Assembly (NCBI RefSeq): GCF_016820575.1
Contig: NZ_JAEMQH010000001.1
Span: 620,001 to 684,000 of the forward strand
Direction: 5' to 3'
Length of the DNA stretch: 64,000 nucleotides
Source of the DNA: Marinobacter sediminum
GTDB lineage: Bacteria > Pseudomonadota > Gammaproteobacteria > Pseudomonadales > Oleiphilaceae
Made by a program: the position numbers and the translations under genes. Of the stretch, positions 51,355 to 59,578 are shown piece after piece; the stretch's first letter is position 1, and each line of letters starts with the position of its first letter. Under the pieces are notes generated by a model. It made no database searches. It was given only the letters and a program-made list of their open reading frames with translations, and was not told where the DNA came from.

Positions 51355-54138
51355 ATGTCCACCTCAGCTCTGGCCGAACCCCAGCCCACGGCCCCGGCCA
51401 ACACCGAATCCCTTCAGGTTATTAAACGCAACGGCACCCTCGTTGGCTTCAATCCGTCCAAGATCAGTGTTGCGGTAACCAAAGCGTTCCTCGCCGTGGA
51501 GGGCGACAAGGCCGCCGGTTCCGCCCGTATCAACGACGCCGTGCACCGGGTTACCGAACAGGTGGTGCACGCCATTGGCCGGCGCCTGAAAGCCGGTGGC
51601 AAGGTCCATATCGAAGACATCCAGGACCAGGTGGAACTGGCGCTGATGCGCGCCGAAGAGCAGCGGGTGGCCCGGGCTTATGTTCTGTACCGGGAAGAAC
51701 ACGCCCGCGAACGCGCCCTTCATGCGCCGGTAGAAGCCCATCCACACCTGACCGTGAAGAAAGCGAGTGGCGAGACCGCACCCCTGGACCTGGGCCTGAT
51801 GAAACTGCAGGTGGAGCAGGCGGCCGCTGGTCTGGAAGGCATCGATGGCGACACGTTGGTAGAGGATGCCCTGTCCAACCTGTACGACGGCATTGCCGAG
51901 GCAGACGTGCTCTCGGCCCTGGTGATGACCGCCCGCAGCCGAATTGAACGGGAGCCAGACTACAGCGCCGTCACCGCTCGCTTGTTGCTGGAGCAACTGC
52001 GGCTGCAAACCGTTTCGGCGCTGGATTTATCCACAGAAGTGCCGTTGGCGGAGATTTATCCACAGGCTCTGAGTGCTTTCATTCACGCCGGTATCCGCTA
52101 CGAACTGCTGGACGAAGCCCTGGCCGCCTTTGACCTGGAACGCCTGGGCGCGGCCCTGAAGCCGGAGCGCGACCGCCAGTTCGGCTTCCTCGGCTTGCAG
52201 ACCCTGTACGACCGCTACTTCCTGCACTGGAACAAGGCCCGCCTGGAACTGCCTCAGGTGTTCTTCATGCGCGTGGCCATGGGCCTGGCCCTGCGCGAGG
52301 ACGACCCCAACACCCGCGCCATCGAATTCTATGAGCTGCTGTCCAGCTTCGATTACATGGCCTCCACGCCAACCCTGTTCAACAGCGGTACCCGCCATTC
52401 CCAGTTGTCGTCCTGCTACCTGACCACCGTGGGCGACGACCTGGAAGACATCTACGGCGCCATCCGCGACAACGCCATGCTCTCGAAATGGGCCGGCGGT
52501 CTGGGCAACGATTGGACCCCGGTCCGCTCATTGGGCGCGCACATCAAGGGTACCAATGGCCAGAGCCAGGGTGTGGTGCCGTTTCTGAAAGTGGTGAACG
52601 ACACCGCGGTGGCAGTGAACCAGGGCGGCAAGCGCAAGGGCGCGGTGTGCGCCTATCTGGAAAGCTGGCACCTGGATATCGAAGAGTTCCTGGAACTGCG
52701 CAAGAACACCGGTGACGAGCGCCGCCGCACCCACGACATGAACACCGCGAACTGGGTGCCGGACCTGCTGATCGAACGCATGCGCGAAGACCGGGACTGG
52801 ACCCTGTTCTCACCCAGCGACGTGCCCGATCTGCACGACCTGTACGGCAACGAGTTCCGCAGCCGCTACGAGCACTATGAGGCGCTGGCGGAGCAGGGCA
52901 AGATCGCCCTGTTCAAGAAGATCCCCGCCAAGCAGCTGTGGCGCAAGATGCTGACCGTGCTGTTCGAGACCGGCCACCCCTGGATCACCTTCAAAGACCC
53001 GTGCAACCTGCGCTCGCCCCAGCAACATCGGGGCGTGGTGCACAGCTCCAACCTGTGCACCGAAATCACCCTGAACACCAATGCCGACGAGATCGCGGTG
53101 TGCAACCTGGGTTCGGTGAACCTGGCCGCTCACATCGCCAATGGCGAGCTGGACGTTCAGCGCCTGGAGCGCACCGTTAACACCGCCGTACGCATGCTCG
53201 ACAATGTTATCGACATCAACTTCTATGCTGTGCCTCAGGCCCGCAATTCCAACCTCCAGCACCGCCCGGTCGGCCTGGGCCTGATGGGCTTCCAGGACGC
53301 CCTGTACCAGCTCGGCCTGCCGTACGCCAGCGCCGAGGCGGTGGAGTTCGCGGACCTGGCTATGGAACAGCTCAGCTATTTCGCCATTCGCGCCTCCGCC
53401 ACCCTGGCCGGCGAGCGCGGTGCCTACGACAGCTACGACGGCTCCCTGTGGCACCAGGGCATTCTGCCCATCGATTCCATCAGCTTGCTGAAAGAGGCAC
53501 GACGGGAAGGGGACTTCTCGGTGAACACCGAGGCTCGCCTGGACTGGGCCCCGATTCGCGAGCTGATTGCACAGCACGGCATGCGCAACAGCAACGTGAT
53601 GGCGATCGCGCCCACGGCCACCATCTCCAACATCGTGGGCGTGTCGCAGTCCATCGAGCCGGCGTACCAGAACCTGTTCGTGAAATCGAACCTGTCCGGC
53701 GAGTTCACCGTGGTGAATCCCGCGCTGGTGCGGGACCTGAAGGCCGAAGGCCTGTGGGACAACGTGATGGTCAACGACCTGAAATACTTCGACGGCTCGG
53801 TGCAGCAGATTGACCGTATTCCTACCGAACTCAAGGCCCGCTACGCCACCGCCTTCGAGATCGACGCCCGCTGGTTGGTGGAAGCCGCCGCCCGCCGGCA
53901 GAAATGGCTGGACCAGGCCCAGAGCCTGAACCTGTACATGGCCGAGCCCAGCGGCAAGAAGCTGGATGCCCTGTATCAGCTGGCCTGGGAACGGGGCCTG
54001 AAAACCACCTATTACCTGCGTTCGCTCGGGGCTACCGGGGCAGAAAAGACCGCATCAGCCGCCGCACCGGCGCCAGAGATGGCGCCCCAGCCTCAGGTAT
54101 GCAGCATCGACGACCCAGACTGCGAAGCCTGTCAGTAA
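51355..54138 (+). CDS. nrdA: Ribonucleoside-diphosphate reductase class Ia, alpha subunit
   Basis: 927 residues from the ATG at 51355, which has AGGAGA eight bases upstream; an ATG at 51322 would add 11 residues. An N-terminal ATP-cone (VIKRNGTLVGFNPSKISVAV) gives allosteric activity control. Catalytic cysteines are in QLSSCYLTTVGDD, SSNLCTEITLNTN and IAVCNLGSVNLA, and the C-terminal redox pair is in DDPDCEACQ. It reduces ribonucleoside diphosphates to deoxy forms with NrdB. Two perfect DnaA-box 9-mers lie within the gene (52027-52035 and 52056-52064). The upstream cobalamin riboswitch is an unusual control (see findings). Confidence 0.97.
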   Translation: MSTSALAEPQPTAPANTESLQVIKRNGTLVGFNPSKISVAVTKAFLAVEGDKAAGSARINDAVHRVTEQVVHAIGRRLKAGGKVHIEDIQDQVELALMRAEEQRVARAYVLYREEHARERALHAPVEAHPHLTVKKASGETAPLDLGLMKLQVEQAAAGLEGIDGDTLVEDALSNLYDGIAEADVLSALVMTARSRIEREPDYSAVTARLLLEQLRLQTVSALDLSTEVPLAEIYPQALSAFIHAGIRYELLDEALAAFDLERLGAALKPERDRQFGFLGLQTLYDRYFLHWNKARLELPQVFFMRVAMGLALREDDPNTRAIEFYELLSSFDYMASTPTLFNSGTRHSQLSSCYLTTVGDDLEDIYGAIRDNAMLSKWAGGLGNDWTPVRSLGAHIKGTNGQSQGVVPFLKVVNDTAVAVNQGGKRKGAVCAYLESWHLDIEEFLELRKNTGDERRRTHDMNTANWVPDLLIERMREDRDWTLFSPSDVPDLHDLYGNEFRSRYEHYEALAEQGKIALFKKIPAKQLWRKMLTVLFETGHPWITFKDPCNLRSPQQHRGVVHSSNLCTEITLNTNADEIAVCNLGSVNLAAHIANGELDVQRLERTVNTAVRMLDNVIDINFYAVPQARNSNLQHRPVGLGLMGFQDALYQLGLPYASAEAVEFADLAMEQLSYFAIRASATLAGERGAYDSYDGSLWHQGILPIDSISLLKEARREGDFSVNTEARLDWAPIRELIAQHGMRNSNVMAIAPTATISNIVGVSQSIEPAYQNLFVKSNLSGEFTVVNPALVRDLKAEGLWDNVMVNDLKYFDGSVQQIDRIPTELKARYATAFEIDARWLVEAAARRQKWLDQAQSLNLYMAEPSGKKLDALYQLAWERGLKTTYYLRSLGATGAEKTASAAAPAPEMAPQPQVCSIDDPDCEACQ

Positions 54139-54168
54139 CCACTTACTTATTTTTCAGGAGGCAACATC

Positions 54169-55233
54169 ATGCTCGACTGGGACGACGAACCCAAAACCCA
54201 GGCCACAGCCAGCGCCGGTGACCGCACCGGCCCGGCGCCGGTGAACGTGGACGACAAGCGCGTGATCAACGGCGACACCGACGTTAACCAGTTGGCGCCG
54301 TTCAAGTACCCCTGGGCCTGGGAGTACTTCATGAACGCCAACAAGAACCACTGGACGCCGCTGGACGTGAACATGGCGCAAGACGTTCACGACTACCACC
54401 ACCGGCTGACCGCCCCGGAGAAGCACGTGTACGAGAACGTGCTGGCCTACCTCACCACCTCCGACATCCTGGCCATGCGCAACATCGGCCTGGCGGTGAT
54501 GGAGAAGATGAGCGCGCCGGAGCTGCAAATCTACCAGGCCCGGCAGGTGTATGAGGAGGCCATGCACACCTGGGCCTATCAGCACTGCATCGAAACCCTG
54601 AACCTGGATCAGAGCGAGATCTACAACCGCTACCGGGTGGTGCCGGCGATCAACGGCAAGATCCAGATTGCCAACCGCCGGCTGGACGCCGCCATGCGCC
54701 CGGACATGAACTTGCGTAACCGCGACGACCTGCAGGAATTCATCATGTCCTACCTGTTCTTTGCGGCGGTGTTCGAGGGCACCTGGTTCTACAACGGCTT
54801 CAGCCCGATCTTCGCCCTCCAGCGCCGCGGCCTGATGCGCGGCACCGGCGAGCAGCTGCAGTACATCTTGCGGGACGAGGCCATGCACTTCTCCTTCGGC
54901 CTGAAGGTGGTGAACCAGATCGTGGAGGAGGAGAACATCACCTTCGACCCGAAAGCCGTACGCGAGATGTGGGACGAATCGGAGGCCGCCGAAAGCGCCT
55001 ACGCCAAGTACATCCTGCGCGACCCCATCCTCGGCTACTCCGCGGAGTACCACAGCGAGCAGTTCCGCTTCGTGGCCAACCGTCGCGCCCGCACAGTCGG
55101 CCTGGACGAGCCCTTCCCGGGCGCGAGGAATGTCTCGCCCTGGCTGGACGAGCAGGCCACCATGCGCAAGGAGAAGAACTTCTTCGAGACCCGGGTGATT
55201 GAGTATCAGACTGGGGCTCAGTTGGAGTGGTAA
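54169..55233 (+). CDS. nrdB: Ribonucleoside-diphosphate reductase class Ia, beta subunit
   Basis: 354 residues. Iron ligands and the radical tyrosine are arranged as in class Ia NrdB (YEEAMHTWAYQHCIETL: Glu, His three on, Tyr four further), with more ligands in FAAVFEGTWF and LRDEAMHFSFGLK. The tyrosine is present, so a classic diferric-tyrosyl radical enzyme is expected. CAGGAGGCAACATC is a strong ribosome binding site. The gene ends at a hairpin, after which the cassette array begins. Confidence 0.97.
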   Translation: MLDWDDEPKTQATASAGDRTGPAPVNVDDKRVINGDTDVNQLAPFKYPWAWEYFMNANKNHWTPLDVNMAQDVHDYHHRLTAPEKHVYENVLAYLTTSDILAMRNIGLAVMEKMSAPELQIYQARQVYEEAMHTWAYQHCIETLNLDQSEIYNRYRVVPAINGKIQIANRRLDAAMRPDMNLRNRDDLQEFIMSYLFFAAVFEGTWFYNGFSPIFALQRRGLMRGTGEQLQYILRDEAMHFSFGLKVVNQIVEEENITFDPKAVREMWDESEAAESAYAKYILRDPILGYSAEYHSEQFRFVANRRARTVGLDEPFPGARNVSPWLDEQATMRKEKNFFETRVIEYQTGAQLEW

Positions 55234-55241
55234 ATGCCGAA

Positions 55242-55281
55242 GGCCCGGAGTTCAGCGACAAATGACGCAAAACTCCGGGCC
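55242..55281 (+). terminator. Hairpin terminator of nrdAB
   Basis: GGCCCGGAGTT (55242-55252) pairs perfectly with AACTCCGGGCC (55271-55281) eight bases after the nrdB stop. The 18-base loop is long and the T-run is missing, but position and stem strength suggest the end of the nrd transcript. Confidence 0.6.
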
Positions 55282-55282
55282 T

Positions 55283-55507
55283 GAATCATTAACCTACTGA
55301 AATTATGCGAATTTTTTACTGATTTATTAGGAATAGACGTCACGCCTATCTTGGAAATAAGCGGCAAGTGACGCTTATTTCCACTTCCCCGCATTGTGAG
55401 CTATGCTGCAATGCATTGATTTTTATATATTTAAGATAGGAAGAGATGAAAACCTGCTGGGGAATAGGCGCGGCGGGGATATACGTCATTTGTCGTTGAA
55501 TTAGCTG
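55283..55507. other. Left boundary of the cassette array, with hairpin
   Basis: No gene. AT-rich. GGAAATAAGCG (55353-55363) and CGCTTATTTCC (55372-55382) form a perfect 11-bp hairpin with an 8-base loop. The region ends in GCTGTTAAAAC, whose GTTAAAA (55507-55513) matches the attC R' core GTTRRRY and is the likely left end of the first cassette. In a complete integron, attI and a divergent integrase gene would be here; neither is recognisable. Confidence 0.5.
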
Positions 55508-55532
55508 TTAAAACGAGAAGGAAGAGGTATCA

Positions 55533-56486
55533 GTGAACGAGCCGAACAATTTTGTTAGGACTCTCATCGTACTCTTTGCTGTTGCACTAGCAGCAATGGT
55601 ATTCGTTAGCTTTTCGTTCTCTGAGCCCCCGTATGAGATCTCAGGCGGCATTCTAACTGTTCTTTTTTTGATCGCTATTCTGGTGCTGTCAGAGTCTTTT
55701 AATAACTTGAGTCTTGGGAAGGTGCTGAGCCTTAGCCGGGAAGTCGAGAAGAAGCAGTCCGAGAACACCAGAGTAAAAGAAGAGAATAAAGAGTTAAGGC
55801 ATGAACTCTTTAAAATTGTTTCAAATGTTCAACAGTCTCAAGTTAACAATACCTACAATGCCCCATCCGATGAGTGGCTTAAGCTGCTGGGCGTGGTTAA
55901 GGCGAAAGACTCTGAGCCCGACGAGGATCAAAAGGAGCAAGAGGAAAATCAGCAAGTTGTTAATTATGTTGCTGAGCAAGCCCGCAGGAGGGAGCAGAAT
56001 CAGGCTAGGCACAAGCGCTGGAAAGTTTCGGAGGATCTGGCGATTGAAAAGTATGCAGAAAGTCTGTCAGTCCCAGATTCAGAAGTAATTAAAGGAGCTG
56101 TTTTCTCACAAGCTTTTGATGAGATTGATCCGATCATGAGCCGAAGGATAAATTTTGACGGCTATATCAAAGGCGCCAACCTTGAAAGGTTCATCGAAGT
56201 TCGCCCTAAATCTTCATTTTCTCCGATGTTCCAGGAGAGATTATATGTAATGCTCAACAAAATATTCCTTTACAGGAAAGCCAAAGGAATTTCTGCAGAG
56301 CTTATATTGCTGATCGTTGAGTTTGAGGGCGATGAAGAGGATCAGCATCAGACTTGGAGGCTGGAGAAATTTTACGAGTATTTTCAACCGGCTATATCAA
56401 ACCGGCTCTTGAAGGTTGAGCATTTAAAATTGACAGAGGAAGAGGTGGTCGAGGCTGAGAGTCGTGGCCAACAGAGGCTGTTTTAA
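55533..56486 (+). CDS. Cassette 1: membrane-anchored coiled-coil protein of unknown function
   Basis: 317 residues from a GTG with GGAAGAGG upstream. Two membrane helices (about 9-29 and 38-56), then a charged coiled coil (about 65-105, KQSENTRVKEENKELRHEL), an acidic/glutamine-rich linker (about 125-155), and a C-terminal globular domain (about 170-317). The last contains FDGYIKGANLERFIEVRPK, an Asp then Glu-X-Arg spacing faintly like a PD-(D/E)XK nuclease core, with EEDQHQTWRLEKFYEYFQ after it. I do not recognise the family; the nuclease idea is tentative. The stop codon merges with the R'' box of attC1. Confidence 0.75.
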   Translation: MNEPNNFVRTLIVLFAVALAAMVFVSFSFSEPPYEISGGILTVLFLIAILVLSESFNNLSLGKVLSLSREVEKKQSENTRVKEENKELRHELFKIVSNVQQSQVNNTYNAPSDEWLKLLGVVKAKDSEPDEDQKEQEENQQVVNYVAEQARRREQNQARHKRWKVSEDLAIEKYAESLSVPDSEVIKGAVFSQAFDEIDPIMSRRINFDGYIKGANLERFIEVRPKSSFSPMFQERLYVMLNKIFLYRKAKGISAELILLIVEFEGDEEDQHQTWRLEKFYEYFQPAISNRLLKVEHLKLTEEEVVEAESRGQQRLF

Positions 56487-56565
56487 CAAGGCCAGTCACG
56501 GCGACGTCTACTACATTGCGGCTTCGCCTTCATTTCGTAGACGCGCGTGCTGAGCGGCGTTATAA
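56481..56565 (+). repeat. attC1
   Basis: R'' TTTTAAC at 56481-56487 (overlapping the stop of cassette 1) and R' GTTATAA at 56559-56565. Inner arms GTCTAC/GTAGAC and GGCTTCGCC form the imperfect hairpin. It closely resembles attC4 (shared GCGACGNCTAC-T-CATTGCG core). Confidence 0.85.
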
Positions 56566-56942
56566 GCCAAGGCTCCGGTAATTTTTTGGTGGTTGGGTGC
56601 ACGGGCCTTGGCGGAAAATTAGGTGATAATTTCTGGTTTCGCGTCATGGCCAAGGCCAGCAAACTCGCCGTCCAATCTGGAAGCCAGTATTGGCTTCTTT
56701 CGGGTTATCGGCAGCGTGCCCAGGTTGTGGGGCTGTTCGCCGAAAGTTTGGAGTAAGCGGGGTAGGTTGGTGGTGTGTATCGGTGCCGGACCGCGAGCAG
56801 GTGCGGGGCTTCTTTGGAGTACGCATGGAAGTTGTGGAGTTGATCGGAGACCACCGGGTGACCGGCTTCTAACCAATGCATTAAATACGTTCCGGGCCGA
56901 TGGCCCTCCACCGGACGGCTTTTAGCCGCCGTTTATGCAGGC
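56559..56942 (+). other. Cassette 2: apparently ORF-less
   Basis: About 384 bases between the R' boxes of attC1 and attC2. No convincing gene on either strand: a plus-strand frame from a GTG inside attC1 to 56756, or its shorter version from the ATG at 56646 (36 codons), lacks a ribosome binding site, and the opposite frame shows repetitive proline/arginine composition. It shares three short blocks with the cassette at 59984-60267 (see findings). It could hold a small RNA or promoter, or be a decayed gene. Confidence 0.55.
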
Positions 56943-56949
56943 GTTAAAA
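56867..56949 (+). repeat. attC2
   Basis: R'' TTCTAAC at 56867-56873, R' GTTAAAA at 56943-56949. Centre GTTCCGGGCCGATGGCCC then CCACCGGACGG, with arms GCATTAAA/TTTATGC. Same subfamily as attC6, attC7 and attC9. Confidence 0.88.
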
Positions 56950-56965
56950 GGAGAAACATGCGCTC

Positions 56966-57361
56966 ATGAGAGATTTCGGCGATGAACAGGTGAAAGGAAT
57001 GGATCGCTTCATTCCCACCCGCCGGAGCGCTGTGTTGCTGGTGGCTTTGATCACCGCGCCTCCGTCCCTTTTCGCATTCTTAGTGCAAAAACATGACTTT
57101 GTTTTGGGCGATCTTACGGAGGCCTCCCGGCTTCCAACTATAGCTGCTGTCACGCTGGGCCTTGCCTTAGTTATCGCCGTTACACTTTGCGTTGAGTTGG
57201 CAGTTGCGCTGAATCATTCGAAACACCGGAAAATTAAGCATGTCAGCAACGAGCACTCGCAAATGTCGTTTAAGTGGCTTGTCAGCAACGCTTCCACTCG
57301 ACATTACCTGTTTATCGCTGCGGTATTCACGCTGGGGGCGGCTCTTGGTCACTACTTTTAA
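56966..57361 (+). CDS. Cassette 3: small membrane protein of unknown function
   Basis: 131 residues. About three helices (23-42 SAVLLVALITAPPSLFAFLV; 58-80; 112-130) with a basic loop KHRKIKHVSNEHSQM between the second and third. AAAAGGAGAAAC upstream is placed best for an ATG at 56958, which encodes only Met-Arg-Ser before a stop that overlaps this start (ATGA). The tripeptide reading frame may help ribosomes re-start at 56966. No family recognised. Confidence 0.65.
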   Translation: MRDFGDEQVKGMDRFIPTRRSAVLLVALITAPPSLFAFLVQKHDFVLGDLTEASRLPTIAAVTLGLALVIAVTLCVELAVALNHSKHRKIKHVSNEHSQMSFKWLVSNASTRHYLFIAAVFTLGAALGHYF

Positions 57362-57433
57362 CAATTCGCGTCAGTACGCGGCCTTTGGCCGCCGGACGTC
57401 CCTGACGGGCCGCCGCTGCGCTTCGCGTTAGTG
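57356..57433 (+). repeat. attC3
   Basis: R'' TTTTAAC at 57356-57362 (overlapping the stop of cassette 3), R' GTTAGTG at 57427-57433. Centre GTACGCGGCCTTTGGCCGCC then GGACG. Same subfamily as attC8. Confidence 0.85.
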
Positions 57434-57457
57434 ATCGGGGTTTTACAGGAGCTCTGG

Positions 57458-57931
57458 ATGAGCCGCTATGTTCTGTCAAAAAAAGCAACCCAAAAGGCTT
57501 CGAACTCACTGAAGCCTCTTTTTTCATTTGTTTTTATAGTGTTGATGCTGCTTTTGATGTTTATCAGGTCTGGCTCAGAAGATTGGGGTGAATATTCAAA
57601 CTGGCAGACAATGGTTGTAGATGGAAAAAGAAGGACGCCGCAAGGTTCTTTCTATATTGATAGTGATGGCACTGATTACCCTATCGCTCTTCCCAATTCG
57701 AATGCGAGAACGTTTTGGTACCAAGTGGATTATTTTGATGAAGTTCAGGTACGTTTAACAGAGGGCAGAAGAATAGCCGCGCTCAGGTTCAGAGAAGAAG
57801 AAATATATGGTATCGATGAGTTTGAGGAAGCTGCGGAGCGGACGTATTCAGCCCTGACCGACAAGATGATTCAGATTTCGATTATTTACTCAATAATAAT
57901 GATTTTTTTGATAGTTAAAGAGCGCAGGTAG
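57458..57931 (+). CDS. Cassette 4: membrane protein of unknown function
   Basis: 157 residues from the ATG at 57458 (ACAGGAGCTCTGG upstream); a GTG at 57431 would overlap attC3. One helix near the start (FSFVFIVLMLLLMFI), a central soluble domain of about 95 residues with WGEYSNWQTMVVDGKRRTPQ and FWYQVDYFDEVQVRL, and a second helix at the C-terminal end (IISIIYSIIMIFLI-like). This layout suggests a periplasmic domain held by two helices. No family recognised. Confidence 0.65.
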   Translation: MSRYVLSKKATQKASNSLKPLFSFVFIVLMLLLMFIRSGSEDWGEYSNWQTMVVDGKRRTPQGSFYIDSDGTDYPIALPNSNARTFWYQVDYFDEVQVRLTEGRRIAALRFREEEIYGIDEFEEAAERTYSALTDKMIQISIIYSIIMIFLIVKERR

Positions 57932-57995
57932 GTGTTTTTAGCGTTTAAGCTGCCGGAGCAATCGGTGCCATGGGTAAGGCCTACTTACAGCCTAC

Positions 57996-58079
57996 CACTA
58001 ACCAGTGCAGGCACAGCGACGCCTACTTCATTGCGCCTTCGGCTCCATTCCGCAGGCGCGCATGCTGCAAGCGTTATGC
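57996..58079 (+). repeat. attC4
   Basis: R'' ACTAAC ending at 58002, R' GTTATGC at 58073-58079. Centre GCGACGCCTACTTCATTGCG and CGCAGGCGCGC, close to attC1. Confidence 0.85.
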
Positions 58080-58102
58080 ACTACAGATCAAGGTTTTAAT
58101 AA

Positions 58103-59083
58103 ATGCCAACAATAACAAAGTGTCTATATAAGTCTCATGTGATAGATGTCGAACGAGCACTAGGGATCAAGAAAGATTCACTAGAGTCTGGGAGTTCGGA
58201 TGCTGATTTCACTTGTATTGAGTGTGGGGCTCCAGTTAGGCCTCACCGTGACGGAGGCCATGCCTCTGCTCATTTTGAGCATTTGGCAAGAAACCCTGAA
58301 TGCTCGCTAAGTCATCGAGGGAAGGGAGCAGACGAACAAGCTGCGCTAGAGCCTGTTGAATCCATTAATGAAGCACAAGTCAACGCTCAAGCCTTTTCTG
58401 GGGTTGGAAAGGCAGCAAAAACAGTAGCAAGCGAAAATTTCAATCGCTTTTTCCACTGGTATTATTTCCCGGAGTTGGATCTATTCGCGCCGAGTAAATT
58501 TATTGGATACAAGAACACCAATCTTGATAATTACCAAGGAAACGGAACGGGAACTGAGACTCAAAGGGTCCTTGGTCAATGGTTTTCCAAAGTTGAAGCA
58601 GGCACAGAGAGGCATAAAGAGCTGTTTCGCAAGCTAACTGACTTCGCTGAAAGCATCGGTAAAACTATAAGTAAGAAAACGTTTGAAGGAACAGGAGGAA
58701 TTTACATCCTTTCTGGTAAATATGCGGACCAGGACTTTCCTGATGAAATTGCGAAAAGTTCCTTTAAAGAGGGTGCCACTAAGCAAGTGAGGGTCAATGC
58801 TTACGAGCGAAGCAATCAAGCACGTGCGGAATGTATTGAATATTATGGGGCAAAGTGTTGCGTCTGTGATTTTGAATTCCAGTCCCTCTATGGCAAGGAT
58901 TTAGGCGCTGGTTTCATACATGTACATCATTTGGTCGACATTTCGCAAATTGGCAAGGAGTACGAGGTAGACCCAATCGCTGACCTCAGACCTGTTTGCC
59001 CCAATTGCCATGCGATGCTCCATAAAAGAAAACCGGCCATGCACCCTGAGGAACTCCGTAAAATTGTTAAAGAAGGTGCATAA
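58103..59083 (+). CDS. Cassette 5: HNH endonuclease (McrA-like) with N-terminal zinc-finger-like region
   Basis: 326 residues. The C-terminal HNH nuclease (about 240-310) has KCCVCDFEF (zinc pair 1), HVHHLVDIS (catalytic histidines about 275-276), and DLRPVCPNCHAMLH (zinc pair 2 with the HNH asparagine about 301). An N-terminal cluster, CIECGAPVRPH with downstream H, H and C (38-67), looks like another metal-binding module. The middle (about 110-235) is unassigned. HNH proteins of this kind are often modification-dependent restriction enzymes or anti-phage nucleases, so a defence role is plausible but unproven. It is visibly AT-rich. The ATG lacks a strong ribosome binding site. Confidence 0.85.
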   Translation: MPTITKCLYKSHVIDVERALGIKKDSLESGSSDADFTCIECGAPVRPHRDGGHASAHFEHLARNPECSLSHRGKGADEQAALEPVESINEAQVNAQAFSGVGKAAKTVASENFNRFFHWYYFPELDLFAPSKFIGYKNTNLDNYQGNGTGTETQRVLGQWFSKVEAGTERHKELFRKLTDFAESIGKTISKKTFEGTGGIYILSGKYADQDFPDEIAKSSFKEGATKQVRVNAYERSNQARAECIEYYGAKCCVCDFEFQSLYGKDLGAGFIHVHHLVDISQIGKEYEVDPIADLRPVCPNCHAMLHKRKPAMHPEELRKIVKEGA

Positions 59084-59153
59084 CCAATGGCGTCAGTCGG
59101 ACTGGTTTGTTCCACTCCGTTCCACAAACCAGCCGCTGCGCCCAGCGTTACAA
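59078..59153 (+). repeat. attC5
   Basis: R'' GCATAAC at 59078-59084 (overlapping the HNH stop), R' GTTACAA at 59147-59153. Inner arms CTGGTTTGTTCCA and TCCACAAACCAG give a strong hairpin. It differs in sequence from all other sites in the array. Confidence 0.85.
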
Positions 59154-59175
59154 GGCCAACTGAAAGGGAGTTCAA

Positions 59176-59481
59176 GTGGTTACCTGCTACCTAAAGTACG
59201 TCATAGATCCCTATAAAGCCGCCGAGTTCGAGCGCTATTCCAAGATGTGGATACCTCTGGTCCAGAGGTTCGGCGGTCAGCACCATGGGTATTTCTTGCC
59301 TTCTGAGGGCGCCAACAATATCGCCGTCGCACTATTCACGTTTGAGTCTCTGGCCGCTTATGAAAAGTACCGTGAGGCCTCGTTCAAAGACTCGGATTGC
59401 CAGGCCGCCTTCAAATACGCTGAAGAAACTCGTTGTGTACTAAGCTGTGAACGCAGTTTTATGAGGCCAGTATTTGAGTGA
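59176..59481 (+). CDS. Cassette 6: NIPSNAP family protein
   Basis: 101 residues from a GTG (AAAGGGAG upstream). MVTCYLKYVIDPYKAAEFER, WIPLVQRFGGQHHGYFLPSE, GANNIAVALFTFESLAAYEK and TRCVLSCERSFMRPV follow the bacterial NIPSNAP pattern, a dimeric alpha-beta barrel (ferredoxin-like) fold. Biochemical role unknown. Homologues are also common as ordinary chromosomal genes, suggesting capture of a host gene into a cassette. Codon use is closer to the core than in its neighbours. Confidence 0.85.
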   Translation: MVTCYLKYVIDPYKAAEFERYSKMWIPLVQRFGGQHHGYFLPSEGANNIAVALFTFESLAAYEKYREASFKDSDCQAAFKYAEETRCVLSCERSFMRPVFE

Positions 59482-59483
59482 GC

Positions 59484-59568
59484 TTGTAACAAGTGCATTA
59501 AGTCTGTTCCGGCCCGATGGGCCTCCACCGGACGCCCTGGTCGGGCGCCGCTTATGCAAGCGTTAAGT
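59484..59568 (+). repeat. attC6
   Basis: R'' TTGTAAC ending at 59490, R' GTTAAGT at 59562-59568. Arms GTGCATTAA and CTTATGCA; centre GTTCCGGCCCGATGGGCC then CCACCGGACG. Confidence 0.88.
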
Positions 59569-59578
59569 GTGATTTGCC

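Noticed and set aside
55283-55532. Integrase gene or attI at the array's left end
   Set aside because: No tyrosine-recombinase frame on either strand; the space is only about 250 bases and holds just a hairpin and an R'-like box.
56547-56756. 69-codon plus-strand frame in cassette 2
   Set aside because: It starts inside attC1 from a GTG with no ribosome binding site and has no recognisable features; kept only as a note in the ORF-less cassette entry.
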